From positions 1-40,754 of the forward strand of contig JBIIJL010000009.1 of NCBI GenBank assembly GCA_044233795.1: a DNA stretch of 40,754 nt, given 5' to 3'. This stretch comes from JBIIJL01 sp044233795. GTDB taxonomy: Bacteria > Pseudomonadota > Gammaproteobacteria > Legionellales > Legionellaceae. How positions within the stretch are numbered: position 1 is the first letter of the stretch; every line of letters starts with the position of its first letter. The notes under the pieces were generated by a model. The model was not told the origin of the DNA, made no database searches, and was given only the letters and a program-made list of their open reading frames with translations. Positions 16,263-25,069 of this stretch are shown here, piece after piece. A program made the position numbers and the translations under genes.

Positions 16263-17903
16263 CTACTGACGATTAAGGTGTGTGCGACGCTCATGCATTG
16301 TTTCAACGCTATTGACCACCGATTCATGACAAATTTCTTGCATGATAGGAATTTTATCAAGAGAAGTACCACTATGAATGGCGTAGGCAATAAAAAAACT
16401 ATCTTGCCATATTTTCTCATTTTTTTTAGCGCCTGCTTTCATCCACAATGCTATCCATAAAAAATGGAACAACCACCTTTCACGGTGTCTTTCAAACTCC
16501 TCTTTAAAAACAGCCCCCATCGCCTCCTTAAAACGACAAACCTTTACTCCGTCAACAAAACTACAAGACCGGTTAACAAGCTTATCGATATTCGCATTTT
16601 CAATATACCATGATTCAGTAAACTGCTTGTTTTTAGGCCATGATTTGGACCTTTTGAAAGACAATTGCATGCTATCTAAGGTAAATGGGGTAATTTGCAC
16701 TGAAAGCTGTTCTATTAAATACTCAACATCTAAAGTTTTAGGGAGAAAATGTACTCCCAATTCTTCTTGCATCTCTAGCAAATGCAAATCAGGCATTCCG
16801 CCATCTTGAATCATTAACATAAGAAAATGTCCGACCATCATTAATAAATAGGATAAATCCACATTCCGCAACATCACCGTGCCATCAAATGCCTCATCGT
16901 AATAGCGTTTAATATCACTGAGCGATATTTCGGGGGTGATCCATGCATCTTTTATCCCAACATCCTCTTTAAACAAAAGTCCACAAAGACGGTGCTTACG
17001 ATTTTTTTTCAAGTGGATGAAAATACCCTGCGCCCCACTGCCATCAACTTCACTCGCCCGAATACGCAGAATTGGTGCACTTGCCTCACCATTAAAAACG
17101 ACACCTTTTAACCGCTGAATTTTTATCCAGCGGTTAAATTGTTCATGATAATTGACAGGGTACCAGCTTTTAATTGTTTGCAATCTTGATAAAGACGCTG
17201 GCGTCAAAGTAATGTTATCCATCAATTCTTCGTGCATTGCGACAACAATATCGCGCACATCACGGCTTGGATGCATGAGGGTTAAAAGCGCAATATCCTT
17301 GCCCTCCTCAATACTATATAAATCCAACACCAAATCTGTAAAAAAATCCGCCGGCATCGCATAACTTTGAGCAAAGAAATTCTCAGCAATATCAAATGTC
17401 GACAAATCATGAAGCTCTTCGATAAGATCTTTGATTGAATTTAAATGGGAAGCTTCTTCCTCTGGCGTTAATTCATCTTCATCACTAGCGAGTGAAAGAT
17501 ATGCGTCTTTCAATTCAATTGAAAGCTCAGCATGTACATCATAAAAAGCATTTAAGACAGGCAACCAATAGCTAAGAGAGTGTTTTTTTTCTCCCATAGC
17601 AAGCGCCAGTTTAGACATCAACTGCTGCATCACTTTGGTAGAGGCTTTATTACCCGCCTCACTTGCAACCTGCAATTGCGCCACACAAATATCTAAAGCA
17701 AAAATAGTCGCTGCGAAGTAGTCTTGCTTATCATCAGCAGCCTCCTCCGCCAAATCACCTAAGATCTCCACCAGGCTCAACACGGTCTCTGGAGCGTCTA
17801 AAAAAGACGCATAATGCTCAGGCGCCGGATCTTCATTGTTGGATATCAAACGTGCAATATCTGCAATCCAGCGTTTAAGGTTTTCTTTGGTTAAGCCTGT
17901 CAT
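16263..17903 (-). CDS. Hypothetical protein, 546 residues, in tex-yciA operon
   Basis: I do not recognise this protein. Residues about 1-230 are mostly helical and acidic (LVEILGDLAEEAADDKQDYF, LTPEEEASHLNSI). The middle part, about residues 265-320, looks like a small beta-rich domain (FNGEASAPILRIRASEVDG, GIFIHLKKNRKHRLCGLLF). The C-terminal part is again helical with Trp-rich segments (HRERWLFHFLWIALWMKAG). There is no signal peptide; a hydrophobic stretch (YLLMMVGHFLMLMIQDGG) looks like a buried helix. The start overlaps the yciA stop by four bases (ATGA), so it is translationally coupled to yciA and tex. It is convergent with rep. Confidence 0.85.
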   Translation of the reverse strand: MTGLTKENLKRWIADIARLISNNEDPAPEHYASFLDAPETVLSLVEILGDLAEEAADDKQDYFAATIFALDICVAQLQVASEAGNKASTKVMQQLMSKLALAMGEKKHSLSYWLPVLNAFYDVHAELSIELKDAYLSLASDEDELTPEEEASHLNSIKDLIEELHDLSTFDIAENFFAQSYAMPADFFTDLVLDLYSIEEGKDIALLTLMHPSRDVRDIVVAMHEELMDNITLTPASLSRLQTIKSWYPVNYHEQFNRWIKIQRLKGVVFNGEASAPILRIRASEVDGSGAQGIFIHLKKNRKHRLCGLLFKEDVGIKDAWITPEISLSDIKRYYDEAFDGTVMLRNVDLSYLLMMVGHFLMLMIQDGGMPDLHLLEMQEELGVHFLPKTLDVEYLIEQLSVQITPFTLDSMQLSFKRSKSWPKNKQFTESWYIENANIDKLVNRSCSFVDGVKVCRFKEAMGAVFKEEFERHRERWLFHFLWIALWMKAGAKKNEKIWQDSFFIAYAIHSGTSLDKIPIMQEICHESVVNSVETMHERRTHLNRQ

Positions 17904-18283
17904 GCTGAGTTGCGCACCGGTCTTGGTTTTCCATGTTCATCAATGGCAACAAAAACAAACGTCCCCTTGGTTACGCAGTATTTTTCCTGAGTAGATAGGA
18001 TCTCAGACCAAGCTTCAAAAACGATAGTTAATGAGGTCGTCCCTTCTTTGAACAGCGACACATAGCAACTGACTAGATTCCCCACGTGAACGGGTCTTAG
18101 GAACGTCATCGAATGAATTGCAACCGTAACGACCCGACCCCGAGAAATTTTCTTAGCCAAAATCCCTGCAGCCAAATCCATATGCGAAACCATCCAACCC
18201 CCAAAAATATCACCTGTAGGGTTTGTATCTGCCGGCATAGCCAGCATTTGAATGGTAATCTCGCCATGTGGCTCATCCATCAT
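17900..18283 (-). CDS. yciA: Acyl-CoA thioesterase YciA
   Basis: A hotdog-fold thioesterase that hydrolyses acyl-CoA of varied chain length. The 127 residues align with E. coli YciA (132): AMPADTNPTGDIFGGWMVSHMD, the catalytic region with the conserved Asp of the hotdog helix, RVVTVAIHSMTFLRPVHVGN and VFVAIDEHGKPRPV. The start lies across the tex stop codon and the stop overlaps the next gene, giving a tightly packed tex-yciA-unknown order. A second in-frame ATG (18280) directly follows the first, so the exact start is uncertain by one codon. Confidence 0.93.
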   Translation of the reverse strand: MMDEPHGEITIQMLAMPADTNPTGDIFGGWMVSHMDLAAGILAKKISRGRVVTVAIHSMTFLRPVHVGNLVSCYVSLFKEGTTSLTIVFEAWSEILSTQEKYCVTKGTFVFVAIDEHGKPRPVRNSA

Positions 18284-20628
18284 TCTGACCCCTGCTTAAG
18301 CTTAGATAACGCATCCGCCATTGCTGTATTAAATATCGTTTTCTTGGTTGCAACCACAGGTTTAACCTGACGCACTTCGGCAGATTTTGGTTTCTTAACT
18401 GAGCGCGCAGCTTTTGGTGAAACAACAGGTTTTACTACTTTTTGCTCAATCGCTACCTTCTTTTCTTCCTTCAAACGCATACTAAGACCGATTCTGCGTC
18501 GCACTACATCAACTTCAACCACCTTAACCGTAACAATCTCACCTGCTTTGACAACAGTTCGCGGGTCACTGATGAAGCGATCTGTCATCATAGAAATATG
18601 GACCAAACCGTCTTGATGAACGCCGATATCAACAAAAGCACCAAAATTGGTAACATTACTGACCACCCCCTCAAGAATCATACCTTCACTTAAATCTTTC
18701 AGATCCTCAATCCCTTCCTTGAAATTGACCGTTTTAAATTCAGGTCGCGGATCACGCCCCGGTTTTTCTAGTTCTTGCAATACATCTTGCACTGTTGGTA
18801 GTCCATACTCATCGCTAACATAATCACCTGCATTCACGCTCTGTAACATTGCTTTATTGCCAATGAGGTCGACAATTCCAACACATTTATCATTCACAAT
18901 TTTTTGGACCAAAGGATACGCCTCTGGATGAACAGCTGATGCATCTAGAGGATTCTCGCCTTCTATTATCCTTAAAAAACCAGCCGCTTGCTGGAAGGTT
19001 TTATCACCCATCCGCGGAATACTCTTCAATGCGTCACGATTTTGAAATGAACCATGCTCATTGCGGTATTGAACCAAACTTTTGGCTAGTGACTCACTAA
19101 AACCAGACACATGCGTTAATAATTCAGCAGAAGCTGTATTCACATCTACTCCCACCGCGTTCACACAATCTTCGACGACCCCCGTAAGACTCCGTGCCAA
19201 GCGACCTTGGTTCACATCATGTTGATATTGACCCACACCAATTGCTTTGGGATCTATTTTAACAAGCTCAGCCAGAGGATCTTGCAAGCGCCTTGCGATG
19301 GATACTGCGCCACGTAAAGACACATCCAAATCAGGAAATTCAAGCGCCCCTAATTCTGAAGCAGAATACACTGAAGCGCCTGCTTCACTTACCAGTACTT
19401 TTGCAAGTTGCAAATCTGGGTACATTTTCATCATGTCCATCACCAAACGCTCTGTATCTCGAGAACCTGTACCATTTCCGACACTCAACAGATTCACGTG
19501 GTATTTGGCTGCAAGTTTTGCCAATGTTGCCACTGCTTGGTGCCATTCATTCTGCGGAGCAAATGGAAAAATCGTTGTATAATCAAGAAGTTTTCCCGTC
19601 ACATCGACCACAACCACTTTCACACCTGTGCGAATACCTGGATCTAGGCCAATGGTGACTTTTGGCCCCGCGGGGGCTGCTAACAGCAAATCGCGAAGAT
19701 TTCCTGCAAACACGCGAATCGCTTCTTCATCCGCCAATTCTCGTAAGCGACTCAGTAACTCAAGAGAGAGCTTGGTAAACAATTTGGCTTTCCACGTCAT
19801 GCGGATGGTGTCCATCAACCAGCTATCAGCTGACAAATTTTGTTCACTAATATTAAAGTGTTTAACAATGCGCTGCACACCAAAAGCTAAATCGTCTGGC
19901 AACGTGAGAGCTAGTTGCAAAGCACTCTCTCGACGCCCCCTAAACAAAGCCAATGCCCGGTGTGAAGGGATTTTGTGTATAGGCTCAGCATACGCAAAAT
20001 AATCTGAAAATTTATTGTTATCCTTCTTTGTATCCTTGGTTCCCAGCGAGGTAAGTACTGCGTGCTGCCATAAATATTGGCGCAGTTCATTCAACAATGC
20101 CGCATCTTCTGCAAATTGTTCCATCAGTATTTGTCGAGCACCTTCAAGCGCTGCTGTAGTAGTTGGCACCCCGTTCTCAGCATTGATGTAGCTTAAAGCC
20201 TCCTCTTCAGGGACCAATGAAGGGTTGTGCCACAGCAATTCTGCAAGTGGTAAAAGGCCTGCTTCCTTTGCCTCATGGGCTTTTGTGCGTCGTTTAGGTC
20301 GGTATGGAAGATACAAATCTTCAAGGCAAGTTTTAGTATCTGCAGCAAGGATGGCCTTTTCAAGCTCCGGCGTTAATTTTCCTTGCTCACGAATGGTATC
20401 AATAACAACAGCTCGTCGCTCCACCAAATCCCGCAAGTAATGCAAGCGTTCATCAATCTTACGCAAATCCGTGTCCGTCAATCCACCAGTGGCTTCTTTA
20501 CGATACCGCGCAATAAATGGTACAGTTGCCCCATCATCTAAGAGGTCAATCGCCGATTCCACCTGCGATAACTTGACTTTAAGCTCGAGAGCAATCATTG
20601 CCGCGACTTTCAACATCTCTTCTGCCAT
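18280..20628 (-). CDS. tex: Tex family RNA-binding transcription accessory protein
   Basis: Tex (YhgF) is a cytoplasmic nucleic-acid-binding protein, related to eukaryotic Spt6, linked to transcription and stress survival. Domains run in order: N-terminal helical domain (FIARYRKEATGGLTD, YLPYRPKRRTKAHEA), YqgF/RuvX-like domain (VTIGLDPGIRTGVKV), helix-hairpin-helix (VDVNTASAELLTHVSGFS and DALKSIPRMGDKTF) and a C-terminal S1 domain (GVVSNVTNFGAFVDIGVHQD). I place the start at 20628 (MAEEM) because a GGGG ribosome site sits six bases upstream; the ATG two codons earlier touches that site. That gives 782 residues. A basic, low-complexity C-terminal tail follows the S1 domain. Confidence 0.95.
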   Translation of the reverse strand: MAEEMLKVAAMIALELKVKLSQVESAIDLLDDGATVPFIARYRKEATGGLTDTDLRKIDERLHYLRDLVERRAVVIDTIREQGKLTPELEKAILAADTKTCLEDLYLPYRPKRRTKAHEAKEAGLLPLAELLWHNPSLVPEEEALSYINAENGVPTTTAALEGARQILMEQFAEDAALLNELRQYLWQHAVLTSLGTKDTKKDNNKFSDYFAYAEPIHKIPSHRALALFRGRRESALQLALTLPDDLAFGVQRIVKHFNISEQNLSADSWLMDTIRMTWKAKLFTKLSLELLSRLRELADEEAIRVFAGNLRDLLLAAPAGPKVTIGLDPGIRTGVKVVVVDVTGKLLDYTTIFPFAPQNEWHQAVATLAKLAAKYHVNLLSVGNGTGSRDTERLVMDMMKMYPDLQLAKVLVSEAGASVYSASELGALEFPDLDVSLRGAVSIARRLQDPLAELVKIDPKAIGVGQYQHDVNQGRLARSLTGVVEDCVNAVGVDVNTASAELLTHVSGFSESLAKSLVQYRNEHGSFQNRDALKSIPRMGDKTFQQAAGFLRIIEGENPLDASAVHPEAYPLVQKIVNDKCVGIVDLIGNKAMLQSVNAGDYVSDEYGLPTVQDVLQELEKPGRDPRPEFKTVNFKEGIEDLKDLSEGMILEGVVSNVTNFGAFVDIGVHQDGLVHISMMTDRFISDPRTVVKAGEIVTVKVVEVDVVRRRIGLSMRLKEEKKVAIEQKVVKPVVSPKAARSVKKPKSAEVRQVKPVVATKKTIFNTAMADALSKLKQGSE

Positions 20629-20664
20629 GCACATCCCCGTATACGATGATAAAAAAACCCAGAC

Positions 20665-20673
20665 ATTATATCA
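20665..20673 (-). promoter_or_regulatory. Extended -10 promoter of the tex operon
   Basis: The minus strand reads TG-A-TATAAT: a perfect -10 with TGn extension, located in the short gap after glmS. Transcription would begin near 20658, about 30 nt before the chosen tex start. No consensus -35 is seen, as is common with extended -10 promoters. Confidence 0.6.
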
Positions 20674-20680
20674 GCAATCC

Positions 20681-22495
20681 TCACTCAACCGTAACCGACT
20701 TAGCAAGATTACGCGGCTGATCAACATCCGTACCCTTCGCGACGGCGACATGATAAGCAAGTAACTGTAACGGAATGGTATATACTATTGGTGCTATCCA
20801 GTGGCCACAAGAAGCTACACGGATAAGATGCGCGCCATTCGCTGCCCATTGCCCTTCATTATCAACAAAAACAAATAACTCACCACCACGAGCACTGACT
20901 TCTTGTAAATTAGATTTTAATTTATCTAGCAATTCATCATTTGGTGCAACTGCAATCACCGGCATACCTGCATCCACCAAGGCCAAAGGACCATGCTTCA
21001 GTTCCCCTGCAGGATAGCCTTCGGCATGAATATAAGAAATTTCTTTAAGTTTTAATGCACCTTCCAACGCAACAGGGTATTGCACTCCACGCCCTAAAAA
21101 GAGCGCATGCTCCTTATTGACAAATGATGCCGACATTGCTTCAATTTCCGCACTCATGTTTAACGTTTTTTCACAGCTTGCTGGCAATTGCTGCAACTCT
21201 GCTAATACTAATTTGGCACGCGAATCTGGACAAAGTGCTGCTGCCAACATTAAGAATGCCGCAAGCTGGGTAGTAAAGGCTTTGGTCGATGCAACTCCTA
21301 TTTCGATTCCCGCTCGGGTCAAAAAGACCAGATCTGCCTCGCGAACCAAACTACTGGTTGCAACATTACAAATCGCAAGGCTTGCTAAATAACCCGAAGA
21401 CTTTGCCTTACTCAATGCAGCAAGCGTATCAGCCGTTTCTCCTGACTGGGAAACGGCAATAAATAAGGTATTTTCCGCAACAACAACATCTCGATAGCGA
21501 TATTCACTGGCTATTTCAACTTGTGTGGCAATTCCTGCTAGCGACTCCAACCAATATTTGGCGATAAGACCCGCGTGATAACTCGTGCCGCATGCCACGA
21601 TGTGAATTTGTTTAATATGTTTAAAAACATCAACAGCTCCTTCGCCGAAACTTGCTCTAACTACATCTTGACTAGCAATCCGCCCTTCAAGGGTATCGGC
21701 AAGAACTTTGCCCTGCTCAAAAATTTCCTTCAACATGAAATGTCGATAAGGTTCTTTGCTCATCGAATTAAAATCATCTTTCAAAGGATGTATTTCCCGG
21801 TTCACCAGATGATTTTTAGCATCATAGATCTCAACATCACTTGCAGTAATTTTTAAACTATCACCTTCTTCGAGATAGATCATAGAACTTGCAAAAGAAC
21901 GCAAAGCAAGGGCATCTGAGGCAATGAATCGTTCATTTGTACCTATACCGACTACCAACGGGCTACCTTTTCGAATTGCAACTAACTCATCTGGATGTTG
22001 CTGGTGCAAAACACCTAAGGCGAATGCGCCCTCCATTTGAGCGGCTGTAGCCTGAACTGCACCTAAAAGAGATTTATCTTGTTGATAATGATAGTGAATA
22101 AGGTGAACGGCGACTTCAGTATCTGTTTCAGATGTGAATTCATACCCCATCTCTTGCAGATAATGACGAAGCTCTTCGTGATTTTCAATAATCCCATTGT
22201 GCACCACGGCAACTTCCCCTTTTGACAGGTGGGGATGTGCATTTGCCTCACAGGGCTTACCATGTGTAGCCCAGCGCGTATGCGCAATACCGGTATTCCC
22301 AACAATCGCTGTTTCACTCATTGCTTGTGCTAGATTTTCAACTTTACCCTGGATTCGTAATCGTTTGATACGGCTAGATTCGTCAATGACAGCAATGCCT
22401 GCAGAATCATATCCACGATACTCAAGGCGACGCAATCCTTCAAGCAATATTCTACTGACATCGCGAAATGACACTGCTCCCACTATCCCGCACAT
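20681..22495 (-). CDS. glmS: Glutamine-fructose-6-phosphate aminotransferase (isomerizing)
   Basis: GlmS makes glucosamine-6-phosphate from fructose-6-phosphate and glutamine, the first step to UDP-GlcNAc for peptidoglycan and lipopolysaccharide. The 604 residues match E. coli GlmS (609). The N-terminal class II amidotransferase has the nucleophile Cys2 (MCGIVGAV), RRLEYRGYDSAG, HTRWATHG and VHNGIIENHEEL. Two SIS domains follow, with ACGTSYHAGL, VSQSGETADTLAAL and ASTKAFTTQL; the C-terminus PRNLAKSVTVE is canonical. It follows smpB by 19 bp. The gap contains A8 and G7 runs that form its ribosome site. No glmS ribozyme is present or expected in this group. Confidence 0.97.
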   Translation of the reverse strand: MCGIVGAVSFRDVSRILLEGLRRLEYRGYDSAGIAVIDESSRIKRLRIQGKVENLAQAMSETAIVGNTGIAHTRWATHGKPCEANAHPHLSKGEVAVVHNGIIENHEELRHYLQEMGYEFTSETDTEVAVHLIHYHYQQDKSLLGAVQATAAQMEGAFALGVLHQQHPDELVAIRKGSPLVVGIGTNERFIASDALALRSFASSMIYLEEGDSLKITASDVEIYDAKNHLVNREIHPLKDDFNSMSKEPYRHFMLKEIFEQGKVLADTLEGRIASQDVVRASFGEGAVDVFKHIKQIHIVACGTSYHAGLIAKYWLESLAGIATQVEIASEYRYRDVVVAENTLFIAVSQSGETADTLAALSKAKSSGYLASLAICNVATSSLVREADLVFLTRAGIEIGVASTKAFTTQLAAFLMLAAALCPDSRAKLVLAELQQLPASCEKTLNMSAEIEAMSASFVNKEHALFLGRGVQYPVALEGALKLKEISYIHAEGYPAGELKHGPLALVDAGMPVIAVAPNDELLDKLKSNLQEVSARGGELFVFVDNEGQWAANGAHLIRVASCGHWIAPIVYTIPLQLLAYHVAVAKGTDVDQPRNLAKSVTVE

Positions 22496-22497
22496 AT

Positions 22498-22512
22498 CCC
22501 CCCCTTTTTTTT
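22498..22512 (-). promoter_or_regulatory. Homopolymeric ribosome binding site of glmS
   Basis: On the minus strand eight A are followed by seven G and then AT before the glmS ATG at 22495. The G7 run supplies the Shine-Dalgarno pairing. It is unusually homopolymeric and so open to slippage. Confidence 0.55.
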
Positions 22513-22514
22513 CA

Positions 22515-22985
22515 TCATTGGTTTTTTTTCATGATCCGCTGCTTGTCTCGCTGCCAATCCCGATCTTTGGTTGTGGCACGTTTATCATGGGTTTTCTTAC
22601 CCTTCGCCAAAGCGACTTTAAGCTTGACCTTGTTTCTTTTCCAATACAAGCTGATAGGAATGAGTGTATAGCCTTGCCGCTCCACGCTTCCAATCAACCG
22701 GTCAAGCTCCCGCCGATTCAAGAGCAATTTTCGGGTACGCAAAGGATCTGGGTGAATATGCGTAGAAGCCGTAGGAAGCGGTTGAATTTGTGCACCCAAA
22801 AGCCACGCTTCACCGCGCTTTACTATCACATGCGCGTCGGATAAATTAATTTTACCGGCGCGCAAGCTTTTAATCTCCCAACCTTCAAGAACGAGACCGG
22901 CCTCGTACTCATCTTCGATATAGTATTCAAAATGCGCTTTTTTATTAGTGATGATTGTAGCGCTTTGTTGCTTATTGGTTGTCAT
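22515..22985 (-). CDS. smpB: SsrA-binding protein SmpB
   Basis: SmpB carries tmRNA to stalled ribosomes for trans-translation. I choose the start at 22985 (MTTNKQQSATIITNKKAHFEY), giving 156 residues like E. coli SmpB (160). The longer frame from 23042 begins upstream of the probable -10 (23019-23024) and is rejected. Family blocks are EAGLVLEGWEIKSLRAGKIN, DAHVIVKRGEAWLLGAQI, TRKLLLNRRELDRLIGSVE, KLKVALAKGKKTHDKR and the basic C-terminal tail. AGGT precedes the ATG at good spacing. glmS follows 19 bp downstream. The tmRNA gene itself is not in the window. Confidence 0.96.
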   Translation of the reverse strand: MTTNKQQSATIITNKKAHFEYYIEDEYEAGLVLEGWEIKSLRAGKINLSDAHVIVKRGEAWLLGAQIQPLPTASTHIHPDPLRTRKLLLNRRELDRLIGSVERQGYTLIPISLYWKRNKVKLKVALAKGKKTHDKRATTKDRDWQRDKQRIMKKNQ

Positions 22986-23018
22986 ATGACACCTAAAACG
23001 ATTCCAACAAAAGAGCAG

Positions 23019-23024
23019 ATTATA
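23019..23024 (-). promoter_or_regulatory. -10 element of smpB-glmS
   Basis: A perfect TATAAT on the minus strand. Transcription would begin near 23012, about 27 nt before the smpB ATG. The -35 is poor (TCACCA at about 17 bp). Confidence 0.45.
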
Positions 23025-23105
23025 ACCCATTCCATCGTACATGGTGATTTGTTTTTTTCATTAACATGTTAAGCTCTTAGCGTAATTGTCTAAGGAGAGT
23101 TAATC

Positions 23106-23558
23106 ATGCCCATCGCAACATGCCTGTTCAATGCAACCAACGGCCTTACAGGACATTTAGAAGACTATCTTGGCCGGTGGGTTGTATTATATTTCTATCC
23201 CAAGGACGCAACCCCTGGCTGTACCCTTGAAAGCCAAGACTTTCGTGACCATCACCAGGCCTTTGTAGCACTCAACACCACTATTTTTGGTATTTCACGC
23301 GACAACTTAACATCTCATAACAAATTCAAGGCCCAGCAAAACCTTCCTTTTGAATTGATTAGCGACACCGACGAAGCGTTGTGTCAACAATTTGGAGTCA
23401 TCAAAATGAGATCCATGTACGGAAAGGATGTGCGAGGTATTGAGCGGAGTACTTTCATCATTGACCCCCAAGGAAATATTCGCCAGGAATGGCGCAAGGT
23501 GACTGTCAAAGAACATGTAGAAGAAGTCCTGCATAGTTTAAAAACACTTATAGGATAG
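23106..23558 (+). CDS. bcp: Thioredoxin-dependent peroxiredoxin, Bcp/PrxQ type
   Basis: A cytoplasmic peroxiredoxin that reduces hydroperoxides with thioredoxin. The 150-residue protein has the family motif YPKDATPGCTLESQDFRD with Thr36 and peroxidatic Cys39. The partner Cys of many Bcp proteins, five residues on, is replaced by Gln44, so this copy probably works by a 1-Cys mechanism or uses another Cys. Further landmarks are FGISRDNLTSHNKF, FELISDTDEALCQQFGV and RSTFIIDPQGNI. A strong AAGGAGAG ribosome site precedes the ATG. Confidence 0.93.
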   Translation: MPIATCLFNATNGLTGHLEDYLGRWVVLYFYPKDATPGCTLESQDFRDHHQAFVALNTTIFGISRDNLTSHNKFKAQQNLPFELISDTDEALCQQFGVIKMRSMYGKDVRGIERSTFIIDPQGNIRQEWRKVTVKEHVEEVLHSLKTLIG

Positions 23559-23576
23559 ATGCTCAATCAATAATAC

Positions 23577-23605
23577 TTGACGCCACAAATCCTACTTATC
23601 ACAAT
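23577..23605 (+). promoter_or_regulatory. Promoter before the PhoH gene
   Basis: The -35 TTGACG (five of six) is separated by 17 bp from the -10 CACAAT (four of six). It lies 28 bp before the ATG at 23634. Confidence 0.45.
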
Positions 23606-23633
23606 GAACCTTACGCTTTAATAGGAAATACAC

Positions 23634-25037
23634 ATGGATAATACAAACATGGACCGTAAATTATTTGTACTTGATACCAATATTTTGATGCACGATCCAA
23701 CCGCCATCTACCATTTTGAAGAACATGATATTTATTTACCAATGGTGGTGCTAGAAGAATTAGATAATCATAAGACCGGCATTTCTGAAGTCGCACGCAA
23801 CGTAAGGCAAATCAACCGTATGCTTGTTGAGCTGATGAGTAATGCACAACATAATGAAATTGTAGCAGGCATCCCCATCACCAATTTCATGAGCAAAAAA
23901 GGCAGCAAGAGTAGTGGTCGCTTGTTTTTTCAAACAGATGACTTTGAAGAAATGCGTCCTATCTCGCTTCCTGGCCATAAGGTAGATAACACACTGCTTT
24001 CAGTAGCTCTAGGCCTGCAAAAAAAACACCCCCATGAACAAGTCATTATTGTTTCAAAAGATATCAATTTGCGTATCAAGGCAGGCATTCTAGGGATTCC
24101 TGCCGAAGATTACCACAATGACCAAGTTCTAGATGATGTAAATTTACTCCACAGTGGCATGCAGTTGCTCGAGAATGATTTTTGGGATACCCACGCTAAA
24201 AACATGGAAGCATGGCAAGAAAGTGGCAACACTTTTTACCGCATCACAGGTCCATTAACTACACAATGGAATCCAAACGATTGCCTAAGCACCCATGACA
24301 ATCAATTTCAAGCAATGGTAAGACAAATTGAGAAAGACAGCGTTGTGGTACAAATGGCACGTGATTATACACAATCAAAACATGCTGTGTGGGGGATTAC
24401 AGCGCGTAATCGCGAACAAAACTTCTCCTTAAATTTGTTGCTCGACCCTGAGATTGATTTCGTGACTCTTCAAGGCTCGGCGGGTACCGGGAAAACGCTG
24501 TTGACAATTGCTGCGGGCTTAACACAAGTGCTAGACCAAAACCGTTACAGTGAAATTATCATGACACGGGTCACTATCCCCGTTGGTGAAGACATTGGCT
24601 TCTTGCCAGGGACAGAAGAAGAGAAGATGACCCCCTGGATGGGCGCTCTCATGGATAATTTGGAAGTCTTACATGGTGCACAAGAAGGTGGTAGCTTTGG
24701 TCGCAGTGCAACACAAGATCTCTTGCAAAATAAAATAAAAATTCGCTCATTAAATTATATGCGTGGTCGCACTTTCTTAAACCGTTATATCATCATCGAT
24801 GAAGCTCAAAATCTAACCTCAAAACAGATCAAAACGCTGGTAACCCGCGCGGGCCCAGGTAGCAAAATCATTTGCTTAGGAGATATCAAACAAATCGACA
24901 CCCCCTACCTGAGCGAAACCACTTCTGGCCTGACATTTGCTGTCGATAGATTCAAAAATTGGCAGCATAGTGCGCACATGACCCTAACGCGCGGAGAACG
25001 TTCAAGGCTTGCATATTATGCGGCTGAACATTTATAG
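23634..25037 (+). CDS. PIN domain-PhoH family ATPase (PhoH2 type)
   Basis: A two-domain protein: an N-terminal PIN-type RNase domain (VLDTNILMHDPTA, LPMVVLEELDNHK; about residues 8-140) and a C-terminal PhoH ATPase domain. Walker A GSAGTGKT lies near residues 281-288 and Walker B IIDEAQN further on, followed by ITRAGPGSKIICLGDIKQ-like VTRAGPGSKI. The 467-residue length suits the PhoH2/YlaK group, in which RNA unwinding and cleavage have been reported. Start ATG follows AGGA; an alternative Met at residue 6 is possible. Neighbours are bcp upstream and a GMP reductase-like gene 32 bp downstream, so the latter may be co-transcribed. Confidence 0.93.
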   Translation: MDNTNMDRKLFVLDTNILMHDPTAIYHFEEHDIYLPMVVLEELDNHKTGISEVARNVRQINRMLVELMSNAQHNEIVAGIPITNFMSKKGSKSSGRLFFQTDDFEEMRPISLPGHKVDNTLLSVALGLQKKHPHEQVIIVSKDINLRIKAGILGIPAEDYHNDQVLDDVNLLHSGMQLLENDFWDTHAKNMEAWQESGNTFYRITGPLTTQWNPNDCLSTHDNQFQAMVRQIEKDSVVVQMARDYTQSKHAVWGITARNREQNFSLNLLLDPEIDFVTLQGSAGTGKTLLTIAAGLTQVLDQNRYSEIIMTRVTIPVGEDIGFLPGTEEEKMTPWMGALMDNLEVLHGAQEGGSFGRSATQDLLQNKIKIRSLNYMRGRTFLNRYIIIDEAQNLTSKQIKTLVTRAGPGSKIICLGDIKQIDTPYLSETTSGLTFAVDRFKNWQHSAHMTLTRGERSRLAYYAAEHL

Positions 25038-25069
25038 TACCTTACTTTGAGGTTTCTCTAGGAAAAATC

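Noticed and set aside
20635..22514. glmS ribozyme or tmRNA gene near glmS/smpB
   Set aside because: The gaps are 19 to 52 bp, too short for either RNA.
22986..23042. 19-residue N-terminal extension of smpB
   Set aside because: It would begin upstream of the probable -10 at 23019-23024; the inner Met has AGGT at good spacing.
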